A stretch of 64,000 bases of DNA from Amycolatopsis mongoliensis (GTDB lineage Bacteria; Actinomycetota; Actinomycetes; Mycobacteriales; Pseudonocardiaceae), in NCBI RefSeq assembly GCF_030285665.1, contig NZ_CP127295.1, forward strand, positions 3,844,001 to 3,908,000, written 5' to 3'. This document shows positions 17,200 through 26,998 of the stretch, in pieces (positions within the stretch are counted from its first letter, which is position 1; every line of letters starts with the position of its first letter). The notes below the pieces were generated by a model. The model worked only from the letters and a program-made list of their open reading frames with translations. It had not been told where the DNA came from and did no database searches. The position numbers and the translations under genes are program-made.

Positions 17200-18078
17200 T
17201 CAGAGGGTGATCTCACCGACGCGGGTGCCCGCGAGCAGGTGGTGGGGCAGGTAGTCCGACTCGACGTCGAACGCCATCCCGGCGTCGCGGGCGAGGCAGG
17301 CCATGGCGAGCGGGGCCAGCGCGACGATGCTGGTGGGGTCCCGCGGCCGTTCGGGATCGGCCGTCCAGTACCGCTTGTGCAGCTCCAGCGCGGTGACGAG
17401 CGAGTCGGCGAACTTGCCGTCCTCGCGCTGGGTGTAGTGGTAGAACAGCTCGATCGGCGGGAAGGAAAGCTGCAGCACCGCCTCGGGGACGGACGCCCGC
17501 AGCGCCTCCGGCTCGGTGCCGCGCATGGCCGCCAGCACGGCCTCGACCAGGCCGGCTTCGCCGCGGATGTGGATCTGCAACGCCCGCACCCAGTCGAAGA
17601 CGAACTCGTCGTACTGCGGACCCGACGTGCGCAGCAGGTCGACCGGGACGGTCGCCAGCAGTTCGAGCCGCGCCGTGTCCCGCGCGATGACGGCCAGGTA
17701 GGTCGCCTTGAGCCAGTTCGGGGCGTCGCTGTCGCGCGTCGGCCCGGTCGCCGGCCGCCGGATCACGTCCTCGCCGAAGCGGAACTCGACCTCTTCGCCT
17801 TCAGGCCGGTTCGCGGTCGCGAACAGCGCGCTGCCCGCCTGCAGGGCCCGGCCGAACGCCAGCCACGTTTCGTTTTCCGCGGCCCGCGGATCGGCGCCGC
17901 AGCGGTAGGCGAACTCGTTGTACGACCGTTCCAGCGCGAAACTGGGGCCGAGGGTGTCGGTTTCGATGTCTTCGCGAGCCTCGTGCCGGCGCGCGGTGAG
18001 CCGTTTCACCGCGCGTTCGGCATTCGGCGCGTCGAAGTCGTGCCTCTCGACGGTGCGCACGCTTTCGTCACTCCCCAC
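17200..18078 (-). CDS. Immunity 49 (Imm49) family protein
   Basis: The product has 292 residues from the GTG at 18078, which overlaps the 3' end of the toxin gene by 11 bases (stop at 18068). It is an all-alpha protein with the features of Imm49: KRLTARRHEAREDI near the N-terminus, then helical repeats (ENETWLAFGRALQAGSALF; APNWLKATYLAVIARDT) and the C-terminal IVALAPLAMACLARDAGM. Imm49 proteins protect producers from nuclease or other C-terminal toxins exported by contact-dependent systems. The overlap with the toxin gene and the same-strand order indicate that it neutralises the nuclease domain encoded just upstream. Confidence 0.72.
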   Translation of the reverse strand: MGSDESVRTVERHDFDAPNAERAVKRLTARRHEAREDIETDTLGPSFALERSYNEFAYRCGADPRAAENETWLAFGRALQAGSALFATANRPEGEEVEFRFGEDVIRRPATGPTRDSDAPNWLKATYLAVIARDTARLELLATVPVDLLRTSGPQYDEFVFDWVRALQIHIRGEAGLVEAVLAAMRGTEPEALRASVPEAVLQLSFPPIELFYHYTQREDGKFADSLVTALELHKRYWTADPERPRDPTSIVALAPLAMACLARDAGMAFDVESDYLPHHLLAGTRVGEITL

Positions 18079-21000
18079 GATTCTTCGGTGGCCGGTCCGA
18101 CAGATCGAAGTGCTTCAGGTTGTAGCCACCGTACACGGGACGTTTCTTGTGCCCGCCCGGGTTGTCGGGGTCCGGAACCTTGTTCCCGGCCGGGTCGAGC
18201 TCGAACTCGTCGCGCACCCGGGCCTTGGCCACGTAATAGTCGAGATTCCCCTTCTTCATGGCCCGGCGGAGGTCTTCGGCGAGATTCTGCTCCGCTTCCG
18301 TCCCGTTCCGTTCCATGTTCTGGATGATGCTTTCCACGTACTTCGGGTGACCCTGTTCGTAGCGCAGCTGGTCGCCGGCCGGACCCTGCCGGGTGCCGAG
18401 CCCGGCGTTCGGCCCCTTCGCCTCGACGACGACGATCTTGGGCTTCCCGTCCGGACCGGTGACCTCGTAGATCTGGTCGAACCGCCCCGATCCCGGTTTG
18501 TCGCCGACCCGCGTGTTGTCGCCGTGGAGCTCGGGATCGGGCAGTTCCTTGATTTCGTGGGGCGGCGACGGGAACTTGTCCGCGATCGCGTCGCGCGCGG
18601 CGTGCTCGCCGAGCTCTTCGCCGAGATCAGTGCGATCCCGGTGCGCTTCGGAGCGTTCGCGCTCGATTTCCTCGTCGACCGTGCCGCCGTTCTTCTTGGC
18701 GTCCTGGTAGTCCGCCTCGGCCTCCCGCGCACGCTGATTGGCTTCGTGCCGGCGTTCGATCAGGTCCTGGGCTTCGTCCTTCTGATGCTGGGTCGCGGAG
18801 TGCTCGTACCCCTGCTTGTCGTGGTAGGTCGCTTCCTCGAAGTCGTCGGACTTCGACTCGAACCGCTCGCCCTCCGGCTTGGTCTTGTCTTCCTTGATCT
18901 TCGGCAGGCGATCCTCGACGGCGTCGACCTGGTCGGCGTTCTTCCGCGCGTACTCGCCGTTCTTGTTCGGCCCGTCGTAGTACTTTTCGCGGTAGTCGGG
19001 GTCGTTGATCTTCTCCTTCATCGGCGCCCGCGGCTCGCGGTCCGGGTGTTCGATGTCGACGGGTTCGTCGTCGATGTAGCGCTCACCGCGGTGCTGCGCG
19101 CTGTCGGCGTCGACGTCGTGCGGGTCGCCGTGGTGCGTGTCCGGCGCGAAGCCGTCGTCGCCCGCCCGGTGCGTCGAGCCGTCCGGGCGGTGGGAGTTCC
19201 ACTCGCCGTCCGGGGGGATGCGCGGGCGCATCTTGCCGTCCGGGCCGATTTCGTAGTCGGACGAGAAGACGCGGCCGTGCGAGTCGGTCCAGGCCGGCTT
19301 CGTCGGGGCCATGACTTCGGTGTCGAGCTCGCGCGAAAGCCGGTGCGCGAAGTCGTTCGAGCTCGCGTCGCAGCCGATCAGCCGGACCGGGCGGCCGTCG
19401 TAGTCGCCGTTGCGGCGCAGGATGTCCGCGAACTCCTCCGGGGTGTACAGCCGGTCGCCGATGCGGGCGTGGCCGTCCGGCGTGACGTGCACGTCGACGG
19501 TGTAGCGGCCGTCCGGGTCGGGCTGCACGCGGTGCGGCAGGTCGCCCATTTCGGGGTCGCCGGCGTGGTAGGAGCTGCCCGCCGGCGTGCTTTCCGAGTG
19601 CCGTGCGTTGACCTCCTCCGGGCTCAGCGGCTCGGAGTCGCCGTGGTGCGGGGCGCCGTCCGGGTCGTGCGGGGCGTTCTCGTGCGGAGCGTTCTCGTGG
19701 GGGCCGTGGCCCGGCGTGGCGCCGTCGGGGCCGTGCGGCCGGGTGCCCGGCGCGTGGCCGCCGGGGCGGGTGTCGGGGGCGTGCGTGCCGGGGCCGTAAC
19801 CGCGGGCCGCCGGCGCGGGGGCATCGGGCGTGCGCGGCCGGCCCGCGGGCAGGTCGCCGCCGGTGCGCGGCCGGCCGGGGGCGTCGACGTGCGGGGTGTG
19901 CGCGCCCGGGCTGCCCGGCGTGCCGGTCCAGCCGCCACCACCGCCGGTGCGCGGGGAACCGCCGCCGAGACCGCCGCCACCGGGGGCGCCACCGGGCGGC
20001 ATCCCGCCGCCGCCCATCATCGGCGCGCCGCCCTGCGGCGGGACACCGGACGAGGCGCCGTCCCCGCCGCGCGGCGACGGGACCGTGCCCGGGTCGCCGG
20101 TGCGCGGAGTGGCCGGGGCGGTGCCGCTGGCGGAGGTGGTGCCGTCGGCTCGGGGAGGTGCGGCGCTGCTCGGGGTGTCGGTGCCGGCGTGCGAGCCGGG
20201 CGCGTCCGACCGGGCGGCGGGCGAAGAGCCGGAGTGGGTGGGGGACGGGCCGCTGTCGCCCCCGCGCGAGGGAGAGCTGTCCCCGGCGTGCGAAGGCGTG
20301 CTGTCGCCCGCGCGGGTGGGCGACGGGCTGCTGTCTCCGGTGTGGGAGGGCGTGCTGTCGCTGGCGCGCGTGGGTGAGGGGCTGCTGTCTCCGGCGTGGG
20401 AGGGCGTGCTGTCGCTGCCGCGCGTGGGTGAGGGGCTGCTGTCTCCGGTGTGGGAGGGCGTGCTGTCGGTGCCGCGCGTGGGTGAGGGGCTGCTGTCTCC
20501 GGTGTGGGAGGGCGTGCTGTCGGTGCCGCGCGTGGGTGAGGGGCTGCTGTCGCCCGCGTGCGACGGCGTGCTGTCGGTGCCGCGCGTCGGTGAAGGGCTG
20601 CTGTCGCTTGCCCGGGAGGGCGTGTTGTCGCCCGCGTGCGAGGGAGTGCTGTCGCTGCCGCGCGTAGGGGACGGGCTGCTGTCCCCGGCGCGGGTCGGCG
20701 ACGGGCTCGAATCGCCCGCGTGCGAAGGCGATCGGGTCGGCGACGGGCTCGCGTCGCCGGGGTGGGAAGGCGAGCCGTCACCCGAGCGCACCGCCGACGG
20801 GTTGCCGTCCGGCGAGCCGTCACCGCTGTGCGCCGACGGGGAATCGTCCCCGGCGTGCGCCGGTGAGCCGTCCGGCGAACGGGAACTGTCCCCGCTCGAA
20901 CTCCGGCGGGAGGCCGAATCCGGCGAGGAGTCGGTGTTCATCGGGTCGGAACTCGGCGAATCCCCGTCCGCGTGGCCGGGATCGCCCGAGCCGGTCGACG

Positions 21001-22018
21001 AGGTCTCGCCGCTGCGGGAGCCGTCCCCTTCGCCGCTGTGGGACCCTTCGCCGTCCCCGCCGGAAGAACCGTCCCCGTCGCCGGAGTGCGAGCTTTCGCC
21101 GTCGCCGCCGGAAGAACCCTCGCCGTGCGCGCGCGGGTGGACGCCGCCACCCTCCCCCTTGGGGATCTTGTGGACGAAGCCGCCTTCCTTGACCTTCAGG
21201 CCGTCGAGCCCGCTGACCTTGCCCAGGACCTTCCCGAAGACCTTGGCGATCTTCTCGAAGATGTCGACCAGCTTCGACAGCAGCGGCGACACCTTGCGGA
21301 TCGTGTCGGTCAGCTTCTTGAGCAGCTCACCGATCTTCTTGCCCCACTTGGCGATCGCGGCCGACGCCTGCGCCACCACCACCGGCGTGCCGAAGCCGAG
21401 GGAGAAGACCTCCTCCATCACCCACGAGATCAGCTTGCCGACCAGGTCCGCGATCAGCTGCCGCACGGTCTCGCGCACGAACGAGACGACCTGGCCCATG
21501 ATCATCGTGACCGTGCTGATCGCGCCGGCCACCGTCGCCGCGCCGGACAGGGCGTCGCTGTGCTCGGCGGCGAACTTGCGGTACGCGTCCGCGCCCTGGC
21601 CGGTCCAGCCGGTGGTGCCGTTCTTGACCGCGTTGTCGAAGTCGGTCTTGCGCTCGCCCAGCGCCTTCGAGACGTTGCCCCAGGTGTCCGCATAGGACTG
21701 GATCACCGGCGGGTTGCCCGCGACGGAGTCGAGCATGTCCTTCAGCGGCTGGACGTGCTCCATCAGGAACGACGCCACCGACGACATCAGGTAGCCGAAC
21801 GGGTCGATCGCGGCGCCCGCGATCTCCCCGGCCAGGCTGAGCATGCCCAGCCCGCCGGAAACCCAGTCGCCGTCCTTGATCCCGTTGAACGCGTCCATCG
21901 ACGACTCGGCGATGCCGATGCCGCCGGCCCAGCCGTAGTCGCCGTTGCCCGCGGTGAACGCACCCGGCCCGTCCGGGTCCGTCTTGGCGTCGACGACGAG
22001 CGGGTTCCCCTCCGGCAT
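18068..22018 (-). CDS. Polymorphic toxin with WXG-like export domain, 18-residue repeats and C-terminal PD-(D/E)XK-type nuclease
   Basis: The product has ~1316 residues; the ATG at 22018 (TGATG with the upstream stop) or GTG at 22021 starts it. Residues 1-290 are helical and WXG100-like (KNGTTGWTGQGADAYRKF). About 290-620 is Ser/Asp/Pro-rich with an 18-residue tandem repeat; 620-800 is Gly/Pro/His-rich; ~835-915 is a compact domain with RLIGCDASSNDFAHRLSREL, common in actinobacterial toxins; ~1000-1155 is charged and helical. The last 150 residues fit a Tox-REase nuclease: RFDQIYEV, then VVVEAKGPNAG (D...ExK) and GDQLRYEQGHPKYV. Export by a type VII system is inferred from the EspC-like partner gene just upstream. 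Length and modularity suit contact- or secretion-dependent competition. Confidence 0.78.
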   Translation of the reverse strand: MPEGNPLVVDAKTDPDGPGAFTAGNGDYGWAGGIGIAESSMDAFNGIKDGDWVSGGLGMLSLAGEIAGAAIDPFGYLMSSVASFLMEHVQPLKDMLDSVAGNPPVIQSYADTWGNVSKALGERKTDFDNAVKNGTTGWTGQGADAYRKFAAEHSDALSGAATVAGAISTVTMIMGQVVSFVRETVRQLIADLVGKLISWVMEEVFSLGFGTPVVVAQASAAIAKWGKKIGELLKKLTDTIRKVSPLLSKLVDIFEKIAKVFGKVLGKVSGLDGLKVKEGGFVHKIPKGEGGGVHPRAHGEGSSGGDGESSHSGDGDGSSGGDGEGSHSGEGDGSRSGETSSTGSGDPGHADGDSPSSDPMNTDSSPDSASRRSSSGDSSRSPDGSPAHAGDDSPSAHSGDGSPDGNPSAVRSGDGSPSHPGDASPSPTRSPSHAGDSSPSPTRAGDSSPSPTRGSDSTPSHAGDNTPSRASDSSPSPTRGTDSTPSHAGDSSPSPTRGTDSTPSHTGDSSPSPTRGTDSTPSHTGDSSPSPTRGSDSTPSHAGDSSPSPTRASDSTPSHTGDSSPSPTRAGDSTPSHAGDSSPSRGGDSGPSPTHSGSSPAARSDAPGSHAGTDTPSSAAPPRADGTTSASGTAPATPRTGDPGTVPSPRGGDGASSGVPPQGGAPMMGGGGMPPGGAPGGGGLGGGSPRTGGGGGWTGTPGSPGAHTPHVDAPGRPRTGGDLPAGRPRTPDAPAPAARGYGPGTHAPDTRPGGHAPGTRPHGPDGATPGHGPHENAPHENAPHDPDGAPHHGDSEPLSPEEVNARHSESTPAGSSYHAGDPEMGDLPHRVQPDPDGRYTVDVHVTPDGHARIGDRLYTPEEFADILRRNGDYDGRPVRLIGCDASSNDFAHRLSRELDTEVMAPTKPAWTDSHGRVFSSDYEIGPDGKMRPRIPPDGEWNSHRPDGSTHRAGDDGFAPDTHHGDPHDVDADSAQHRGERYIDDEPVDIEHPDREPRAPMKEKINDPDYREKYYDGPNKNGEYARKNADQVDAVEDRLPKIKEDKTKPEGERFESKSDDFEEATYHDKQGYEHSATQHQKDEAQDLIERRHEANQRAREAEADYQDAKKNGGTVDEEIERERSEAHRDRTDLGEELGEHAARDAIADKFPSPPHEIKELPDPELHGDNTRVGDKPGSGRFDQIYEVTGPDGKPKIVVVEAKGPNAGLGTRQGPAGDQLRYEQGHPKYVESIIQNMERNGTEAEQNLAEDLRRAMKKGNLDYYVAKARVRDEFELDPAGNKVPDPDNPGGHKKRPVYGGYNLKHFDLSDRPPKNRGE
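20260..20700 (-). repeat. 54-bp tandem repeat inside the toxin gene (18 residues per unit)
   Basis: The same GTGGGTGAGGGGCTGCTGTC segment on the + strand recurs at exactly 54-base steps (for example 20371, 20425, 20479, 20533), about eight units in all. On the coding strand each unit reads roughly RGTDSTPSHTGDSSPSPT. The central units are nearly identical and the outer ones are degenerate, which suggests recent expansion by slippage or unequal crossing-over. It forms a disordered Ser/Thr/Pro spacer between the export and toxin parts. Confidence 0.85.
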
Positions 22019-22326
22019 CACGCACCGCCCGCGGACTTGTTGAGGTCGTCGGCGACGCCGGACTCATACTTGTGGTAGGCCGCCGCGGCTTCGCGGACCT
22101 TGCCGGAGACGGCGGTCATCGCCTGCACGGCGTCCTTGAGCGCGTCGATCCCGTACTGCTCGACCGGGTCGAGCAGCATCCGGAACGGCTGGCAGAGGAT
22201 GCCGTACGCGTCGGTCGGCATGCTGACCTGGTTCGCCGCGTCGACGGCCTGCTGCAGCCCGTCGCCGATGGCGTCGAGCTGCTTCGCGTGCGCCGTCAGG
22301 TCGGTGCTGAGTTCCACATCCGTCAT
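22018..22326 (-). CDS. WXG100/EspC-type type VII secretion protein
   Basis: The product has 102 residues from ATG 22326. It is a predicted two-helix protein (LTAHAKQLDAIGDGLQQAVDAA, then DALKDAVQAMTAVSGKVREAAAAYHKYE) of ~100 residues with no WXG triplet but the EspC-like length and YxxxE-type C-terminal signal (YHKYESGVADD, matching YxxxD/E). Its stop overlaps the toxin start (TGATG), so the two are translationally coupled. It likely acts as secretion partner or chaperone for the toxin's N-terminal domain. No ESX core genes (EccC, EccD) are in the window. Confidence 0.75.
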   Translation of the reverse strand: MTDVELSTDLTAHAKQLDAIGDGLQQAVDAANQVSMPTDAYGILCQPFRMLLDPVEQYGIDALKDAVQAMTAVSGKVREAAAAYHKYESGVADDLNKSAGGA

Positions 22327-22337
22327 CGGTTTCCCCC

Positions 22338-22895
22338 TCAGGAAAGAATCGGCCCGCCGAAGTCGTCGTCATCGTCGTTGTCGACCGGACGGCGGCGCCG
22401 CGGCGGTTGCTGCTGCTGCGGAGGTGCGGGCGGCGACGGGGTGCGCGGCGGCTGCTCGTCGTTGTCCTCCGGCAAGAACCGGCGGACGCGGTCGGGTTCC
22501 GGGAACGCCGGCTCGGGCTCCGGCGGCGGTTCGGGGAAGGTGCTCTGCGCCTCGCGGACGATCTCCGCGGCGGCCTGGTCACCGGTGCCGGTCGTCTCGG
22601 TCATGGCCTGCTGCAACAGCTCCGGGATCCGGGCCTGCGCGCGCTGCACCAGCTGCATCACCTGCGCCGACACCTCGGCCATCCGCTTGGTGCCGGCCGC
22701 CGACTCGGCGATGACGAGGTTCTTCAGCAGGCCGCGCGAATCGACGGTCACCTGGACCGTGCCGTCCTTCGACCGCTCGGTGACCGACTGGCCCTGCATG
22801 CGATCGGCCAGCGCCTGGTACCGGGCGGCGTTCTCCTCGAGCCGCTTGGTCCAGTTGTCGATCATCGCGTCGCTGGCGTCGATGCTGTCCGGCAT
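22338..22895 (-). CDS. YbaB/EbfC family DNA-binding-like protein of the toxin locus
   Basis: The product has 185 residues from the ATG complement of 22893-22895, preceded by AGAAGGGG; the longer frame to 22973 has no ribosome-binding site and would read through a terminator. The N-terminal ~110 residues match YbaB/EbfC: a long helix (MIDNWTKRLEENAARYQALADRM), a beta hairpin (SKDGTVQVTVDSRGLLKNLVI) and a helix (AEVSAQVMQLVQRAQARIPEL). The rest is Pro/Glu-rich ending in DDDDDFGG. In actinomycetes such proteins often open WXG/toxin operons; the role there is unproved. The stop is 11 bases before the EspC-like gene. Confidence 0.8.
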   Translation of the reverse strand: MPDSIDASDAMIDNWTKRLEENAARYQALADRMQGQSVTERSKDGTVQVTVDSRGLLKNLVIAESAAGTKRMAEVSAQVMQLVQRAQARIPELLQQAMTETTGTGDQAAAEIVREAQSTFPEPPPEPEPAFPEPDRVRRFLPEDNDEQPPRTPSPPAPPQQQQPPRRRRPVDNDDDDDFGGPILS

Positions 22896-22961
22896 CACGG
22901 CCCCTTCTCTCTGCTTCTCCCCACTGACGGATCCGAGCCGCCCGCGGTTCCCGAACACGTC

Positions 22962-23005
22962 GAAGGCCACCATAGGGGACCCGGAGGTCCGCCATGGTGG
23001 CCTTC
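22962..23005 (-). terminator. Hairpin after hppD
   Basis: GAAGGCCACCAT at 22962-22973 is the exact complement of 22994-23005; an inner GGACC/GGTCC pair extends it. It lies between the hppD stop (23019) and the toxin-locus start (22895) and shares AAGG(C/T)GGCCTT-type words with the hairpins at 28258-28337. Confidence 0.65.
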
Positions 23006-23018
23006 ACGCAGTTGTGGG

Positions 23019-24282
<1,264 letters not shown>

Positions 24283-24339
24283 TTGGTCATTGCTGGACAT
24301 CGACGGTCATCGTGGACAACTTGTGCAGGGAAGAGGGCA

Positions 24340-24813
24340 ATGTCGGAGAACCTCGACGCATTGGACGCGCGCCTGCTGCTGTTGCTGACCGACTCCCCGC
24401 GGCTCGGGGTGCTGGAGTGCGCGCGCCGGCTCGGTGTCGCGCGCGGCACCGTCCAGGCGCGGCTCGACCGCCTGAGCGAGCGCGGCATCCTCGGCGGCTT
24501 CCCGCCGGAGCTCGACCTGGCGGCGATGGGCTACGGCCTGACGGCGTTCGCGGTGATCGAGATCGCCCAGGGCCGCCGCGCGGAGGTGGCGGAGGCCCTG
24601 GCGGCGATCGACGAGGTCTGCGAGGTCCACGCGACGACCGGCCAGGGTGACCTGTTCGTCCGCATGGTGGCGAGGGGCAACGACGACCTGCAGCGGGTGA
24701 TCGACGAGGTGGTCGAGGTCCCGGACGTGCTGCGGACGTCGACGTCGATCGCGTTGTCGACGCCGGTGCCGCCGCGGGTCCGCCCCCTGCTGGAGCGGAC
24801 CGCGCGGGGCTGA
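24340..24813 (+). CDS. Lrp/AsnC family transcriptional regulator, likely controlling hppD
   Basis: The product has 157 residues from ATG 24340 (MSENLDALDARLL), preceded by AGGGAAGAGGG. The N-terminal winged helix-turn-helix is LGVLECARRLGVARGTVQARLDRL; the C-terminal RAM domain follows (GYGLTAFAVIEIAQ... VCEVHATTGQGDLFVRMVA). The RAM domain usually senses an amino acid or a related acid; tyrosine or 4-hydroxyphenylpyruvate is the likely ligand because the gene is divergent from hppD (inference). It converges with the MBL gene, four bases between stops. Confidence 0.88.
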   Translation: MSENLDALDARLLLLLTDSPRLGVLECARRLGVARGTVQARLDRLSERGILGGFPPELDLAAMGYGLTAFAVIEIAQGRRAEVAEALAAIDEVCEVHATTGQGDLFVRMVARGNDDLQRVIDEVVEVPDVLRTSTSIALSTPVPPRVRPLLERTARG

Positions 24814-24817
24814 GGGC

Positions 24818-25630
24818 TCAGCCTTCGTCGCCGACGTGGGCCAGGTAGCGCTTCGCCGAGCGCTGGACCACCTCGAAGCCGTCGGTGCGGACGATCGCGT
24901 CCCACCAGGCGCCGTAGATCGCCTCGAAGCGGTAGCCCGCCAGCAGTTCCGCCGCGCGCCGGACGATGTGCGGGCGCTCGGGGATCAGGTTCGGGTAGCT
25001 GTACATGAAGCCGACGTGGGTGCGGTCCGGGATCACCTGCACGATGTCGCCGGACAGCAGCGCACCCCGGCCGTCTTCGCCGTCCGGCCAGTGCAGCACC
25101 GTGCCGCCGGTGAAGTGCACGCCCAGGTTGATCAGGCGCAGGTCGGGCGCGACGTCCAAGGTGGTGCCGGACCACAGCTTCACCGCCGGGTCGGGCCGGC
25201 CGATCCACTGCCGGTCGCCCTCGTGCAGGTAGACCGGCACGTCGAACGCGTGCGCCCACTCGACCATCGTCGTGTAGTAGTGCGGGTGGCTGATCGCGAT
25301 GCCGGTGATCCCGCCCAGGTCGCGGACCTGCTGGACCAGCGCGTCGTCGAGGTACGCCGCGCAGTCCCAGAGGAAGTTGCCGGACCGCGCCCGCACCAGC
25401 AGCGCGCGTTCGCCGATCGCGAAGCCCGGGTTCGAGCCGACGCCGACGATGCCGGGGCCCTGCTCCTCGACGCGCGGGGTGTAGGTGCCGCTCGCGCGGA
25501 GTGCGGACAGGTTCGTCCACTGCTGCCCGGACGCCGGGACGTACTGGCGTTCGTCTTCGCAGACCGGGCAGTCGTCACGGGCCGCGGCGTACTGCATGCC
25601 GCAGGCCTGGCAGATCGGTTCCGTGCTCAC
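24818..25630 (-). CDS. MBL-fold hydrolase with N-terminal zinc ribbon
   Basis: The product has 270 residues from ATG 25630. The first ~30 residues hold CQACGMQYAAARDDCPVC, a four-Cys zinc ribbon like rubredoxin-type tags. The rest is a metallo-beta-lactamase fold, but the usual HxHxDH motif is HPHYYTTMV, with Asp and the last His replaced by Tyr; the later SGDIVQVIPD and VGFMYSYPNLIP keep the Asp of the fold. Metal loading may therefore be altered or mononuclear. Substrate unknown. Confidence 0.75.
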   Translation of the reverse strand: MSTEPICQACGMQYAAARDDCPVCEDERQYVPASGQQWTNLSALRASGTYTPRVEEQGPGIVGVGSNPGFAIGERALLVRARSGNFLWDCAAYLDDALVQQVRDLGGITGIAISHPHYYTTMVEWAHAFDVPVYLHEGDRQWIGRPDPAVKLWSGTTLDVAPDLRLINLGVHFTGGTVLHWPDGEDGRGALLSGDIVQVIPDRTHVGFMYSYPNLIPERPHIVRRAAELLAGYRFEAIYGAWWDAIVRTDGFEVVQRSAKRYLAHVGDEG

Positions 25631-25680
25631 TGAAGTCCTCCCGGAATGTGCATCCCGGGAGCCACGCTAGCGGCGGGGAT

Positions 25681-25711
25681 GCGCGCCCGGCCACGGAAAA
25701 ACCGGGCGCGC
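25681..25711 (-). terminator. Terminator after greA
   Basis: A perfect 10-base stem, 25681-25690 with 25702-25711; on the minus strand the loop carries five Ts. It lies 9 bases after the greA stop. Confidence 0.7.
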
Positions 25712-25719
25712 CCGGACCG

Positions 25720-26223
25720 CTACTTGCCGTCGCTGTAGGGAACGGCCTTGACGAGGGTGACCTTCTGCAGCTTGCCGTTGGGCAGCTCGTACTCGCGCGA
25801 CTCGCCCTCCTTGGCGCCGAGCAGGGCCTTGCCCAGCGGCGACTCCGGGGAGTACACGTCGAGCTCGCCCTCGGCGCCCTCTTCGCGGGTGGCGAGCAGG
25901 AACTTCTCGTCCTCGTCGTCGCCCTCGTAGCGGACGGTGAGGACCTTGCCGGGGCCGGCCGTGCCGTCGTTCGCGGGCGCCTCGCCGACCTTGGCCGAGC
26001 GCAGCAGCTCCTGCAGGTGCCGGATGCGCGCCTCGGCCTGGCCCTGTTCCTCGCGGGCGGCGTGGTAGCCGCCGTTCTCCTTGAGGTCGCCCTCTTCGCG
26101 GCTGTCGTTGATGCGCGCGGCGATGACCGGACGATTCTCGATCATTTCGTCGAGCTCGTGCTTGAGCCGGTCGTAGGCATCCTGGGTCAGCCAGGTCACC
26201 TTGGTGTCGCTCACGGTCACCAT
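25720..26223 (-). CDS. greA: Transcript cleavage factor GreA
   Basis: The product has 167 residues from the ATG complement of 26221-26223, with GGAG just before it. The N-terminal coiled coil (residues ~10-80) carries the acidic tip [16 protein letters not shown] that reaches RNA polymerase's active site to trigger cleavage of backtracked RNA; the C-terminal FKBP-like domain follows ([20 protein letters not shown]). The position next to DUF4307 and mca matches greA (Rv1080c) in M. tuberculosis. It has its own terminators on both sides. Confidence 0.95.
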   Translation of the reverse strand: MVTVSDTKVTWLTQDAYDRLKHELDEMIENRPVIAARINDSREEGDLKENGGYHAAREEQGQAEARIRHLQELLRSAKVGEAPANDGTAGPGKVLTVRYEGDDEDEKFLLATREEGAEGELDVYSPESPLGKALLGAKEGESREYELPNGKLQKVTLVKAVPYSDGK

Positions 26224-26306
26224 CTCCTCGTCGGGCCTGCCAGGCTTGCGTGTTCAAGCCGGCCCACGCGGGCGCAGTTGCCCGCGTGGCTGAGATAAAG
26301 GAAAAA

Positions 26307-26327
26307 CACGGCCCGTCGCGGGCCGTG
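26307..26327 (-). terminator. Rho-independent terminator after the DUF4307 gene
   Basis: CACGGCCCG at 26307-26315 pairs with 26319-26327 (loop TCG); on the minus strand it is followed by a TTTTTCC run. It separates the DUF4307 gene from greA. Confidence 0.8.
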
Positions 26328-26418
26328 CTGAAGGGTCAGACTATCACGGCGCGACAGTTCGACGCCCGTTAATTCCGCGCGCCGTGGGCGTTGGGCGCGC
26401 GGTTCACCCCGTTGGCCG

Positions 26419-26862
26419 CTATGGGGTTGACAGGTACCGTGGTATGTCGTACGAGCAGCCGTACACGTCGGCCGTCACCGGTTCCCCGATGCTCTTGATC
26501 GTCGTGCTCATCCTGCTGTACTTCGCGCCGGCGGGGATCAGGAGCTCTTTGCGGCCGCTCTCGGCGCCGGTCTTGTCGCGGACGCGGACGATGCACACGC
26601 CCGGCCTGGTGTCGTCGTCCCGGGTCACGTTGATGGTGATTTCCATCGCGTTGCCCGGTTTGCCGCTGAACGCGACGCGCTCGGCGTCGATCGGCGCGGA
26701 CCCGAGGTTGACGTACGCGACCCACGCGATCACGCCGCTGACCAGCAGGGCGATGGCGAGGAACAGCCAGCGCCGCCAGCGGCGCGGAGCCTGGGCGCGC
26801 CCGGTGCCGTACCGGCCTTCGGGCAGCACGGGCACAGCCGTTTCCGCCGGTCCGCCTGCCAA
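26419..26862 (-). CDS. DUF4307 membrane protein
   Basis: The product has 147 residues when started at the TTG complement of 26860-26862, which has a perfect AGGAGG nine bases upstream; longer readings overlap the divergent mca start and have no such site. An N-terminal VLPEGRYG motif, one transmembrane helix ([20 protein letters not shown]) and a beta-rich outside domain ([27 protein letters not shown]; one more Cys in VYGCSYD) define the DUF4307 family. It is the neighbour of mca and greA across actinomycetes (Rv1081c). Function unknown. Confidence 0.85.
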   Translation of the reverse strand: MAGGPAETAVPVLPEGRYGTGRAQAPRRWRRWLFLAIALLVSGVIAWVAYVNLGSAPIDAERVAFSGKPGNAMEITINVTRDDDTRPGVCIVRVRDKTGAESGRKELLIPAGAKYSRMSTTIKSIGEPVTADVYGCSYDIPRYLSTP

Positions 26863-26998
26863 CCCGGGGCCTCCTGCTCGTTCTTGTCGTACCCGTGGGG
26901 ACAATGGTGAGGCGGGTACGGCTTCGAGTATCCGCCCGCTGGGTGGGCGGCCCGCAGGTGGGTCGCGGAATACAGGTAGAGAAGGAGTCGTTCGCAGC

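Noticed and set aside
17918..20377. An 819-residue + strand frame opposite the toxin gene
   Set aside because: It is the complement shadow of the repeat-rich toxin; its Val/Arg/Leu composition and lack of any ribosome site argue against a gene.
20260..20700. CRISPR-like array suggested by regular spacing
   Set aside because: The 54-base units are contiguous without unique spacers and lie in frame inside a coding region.
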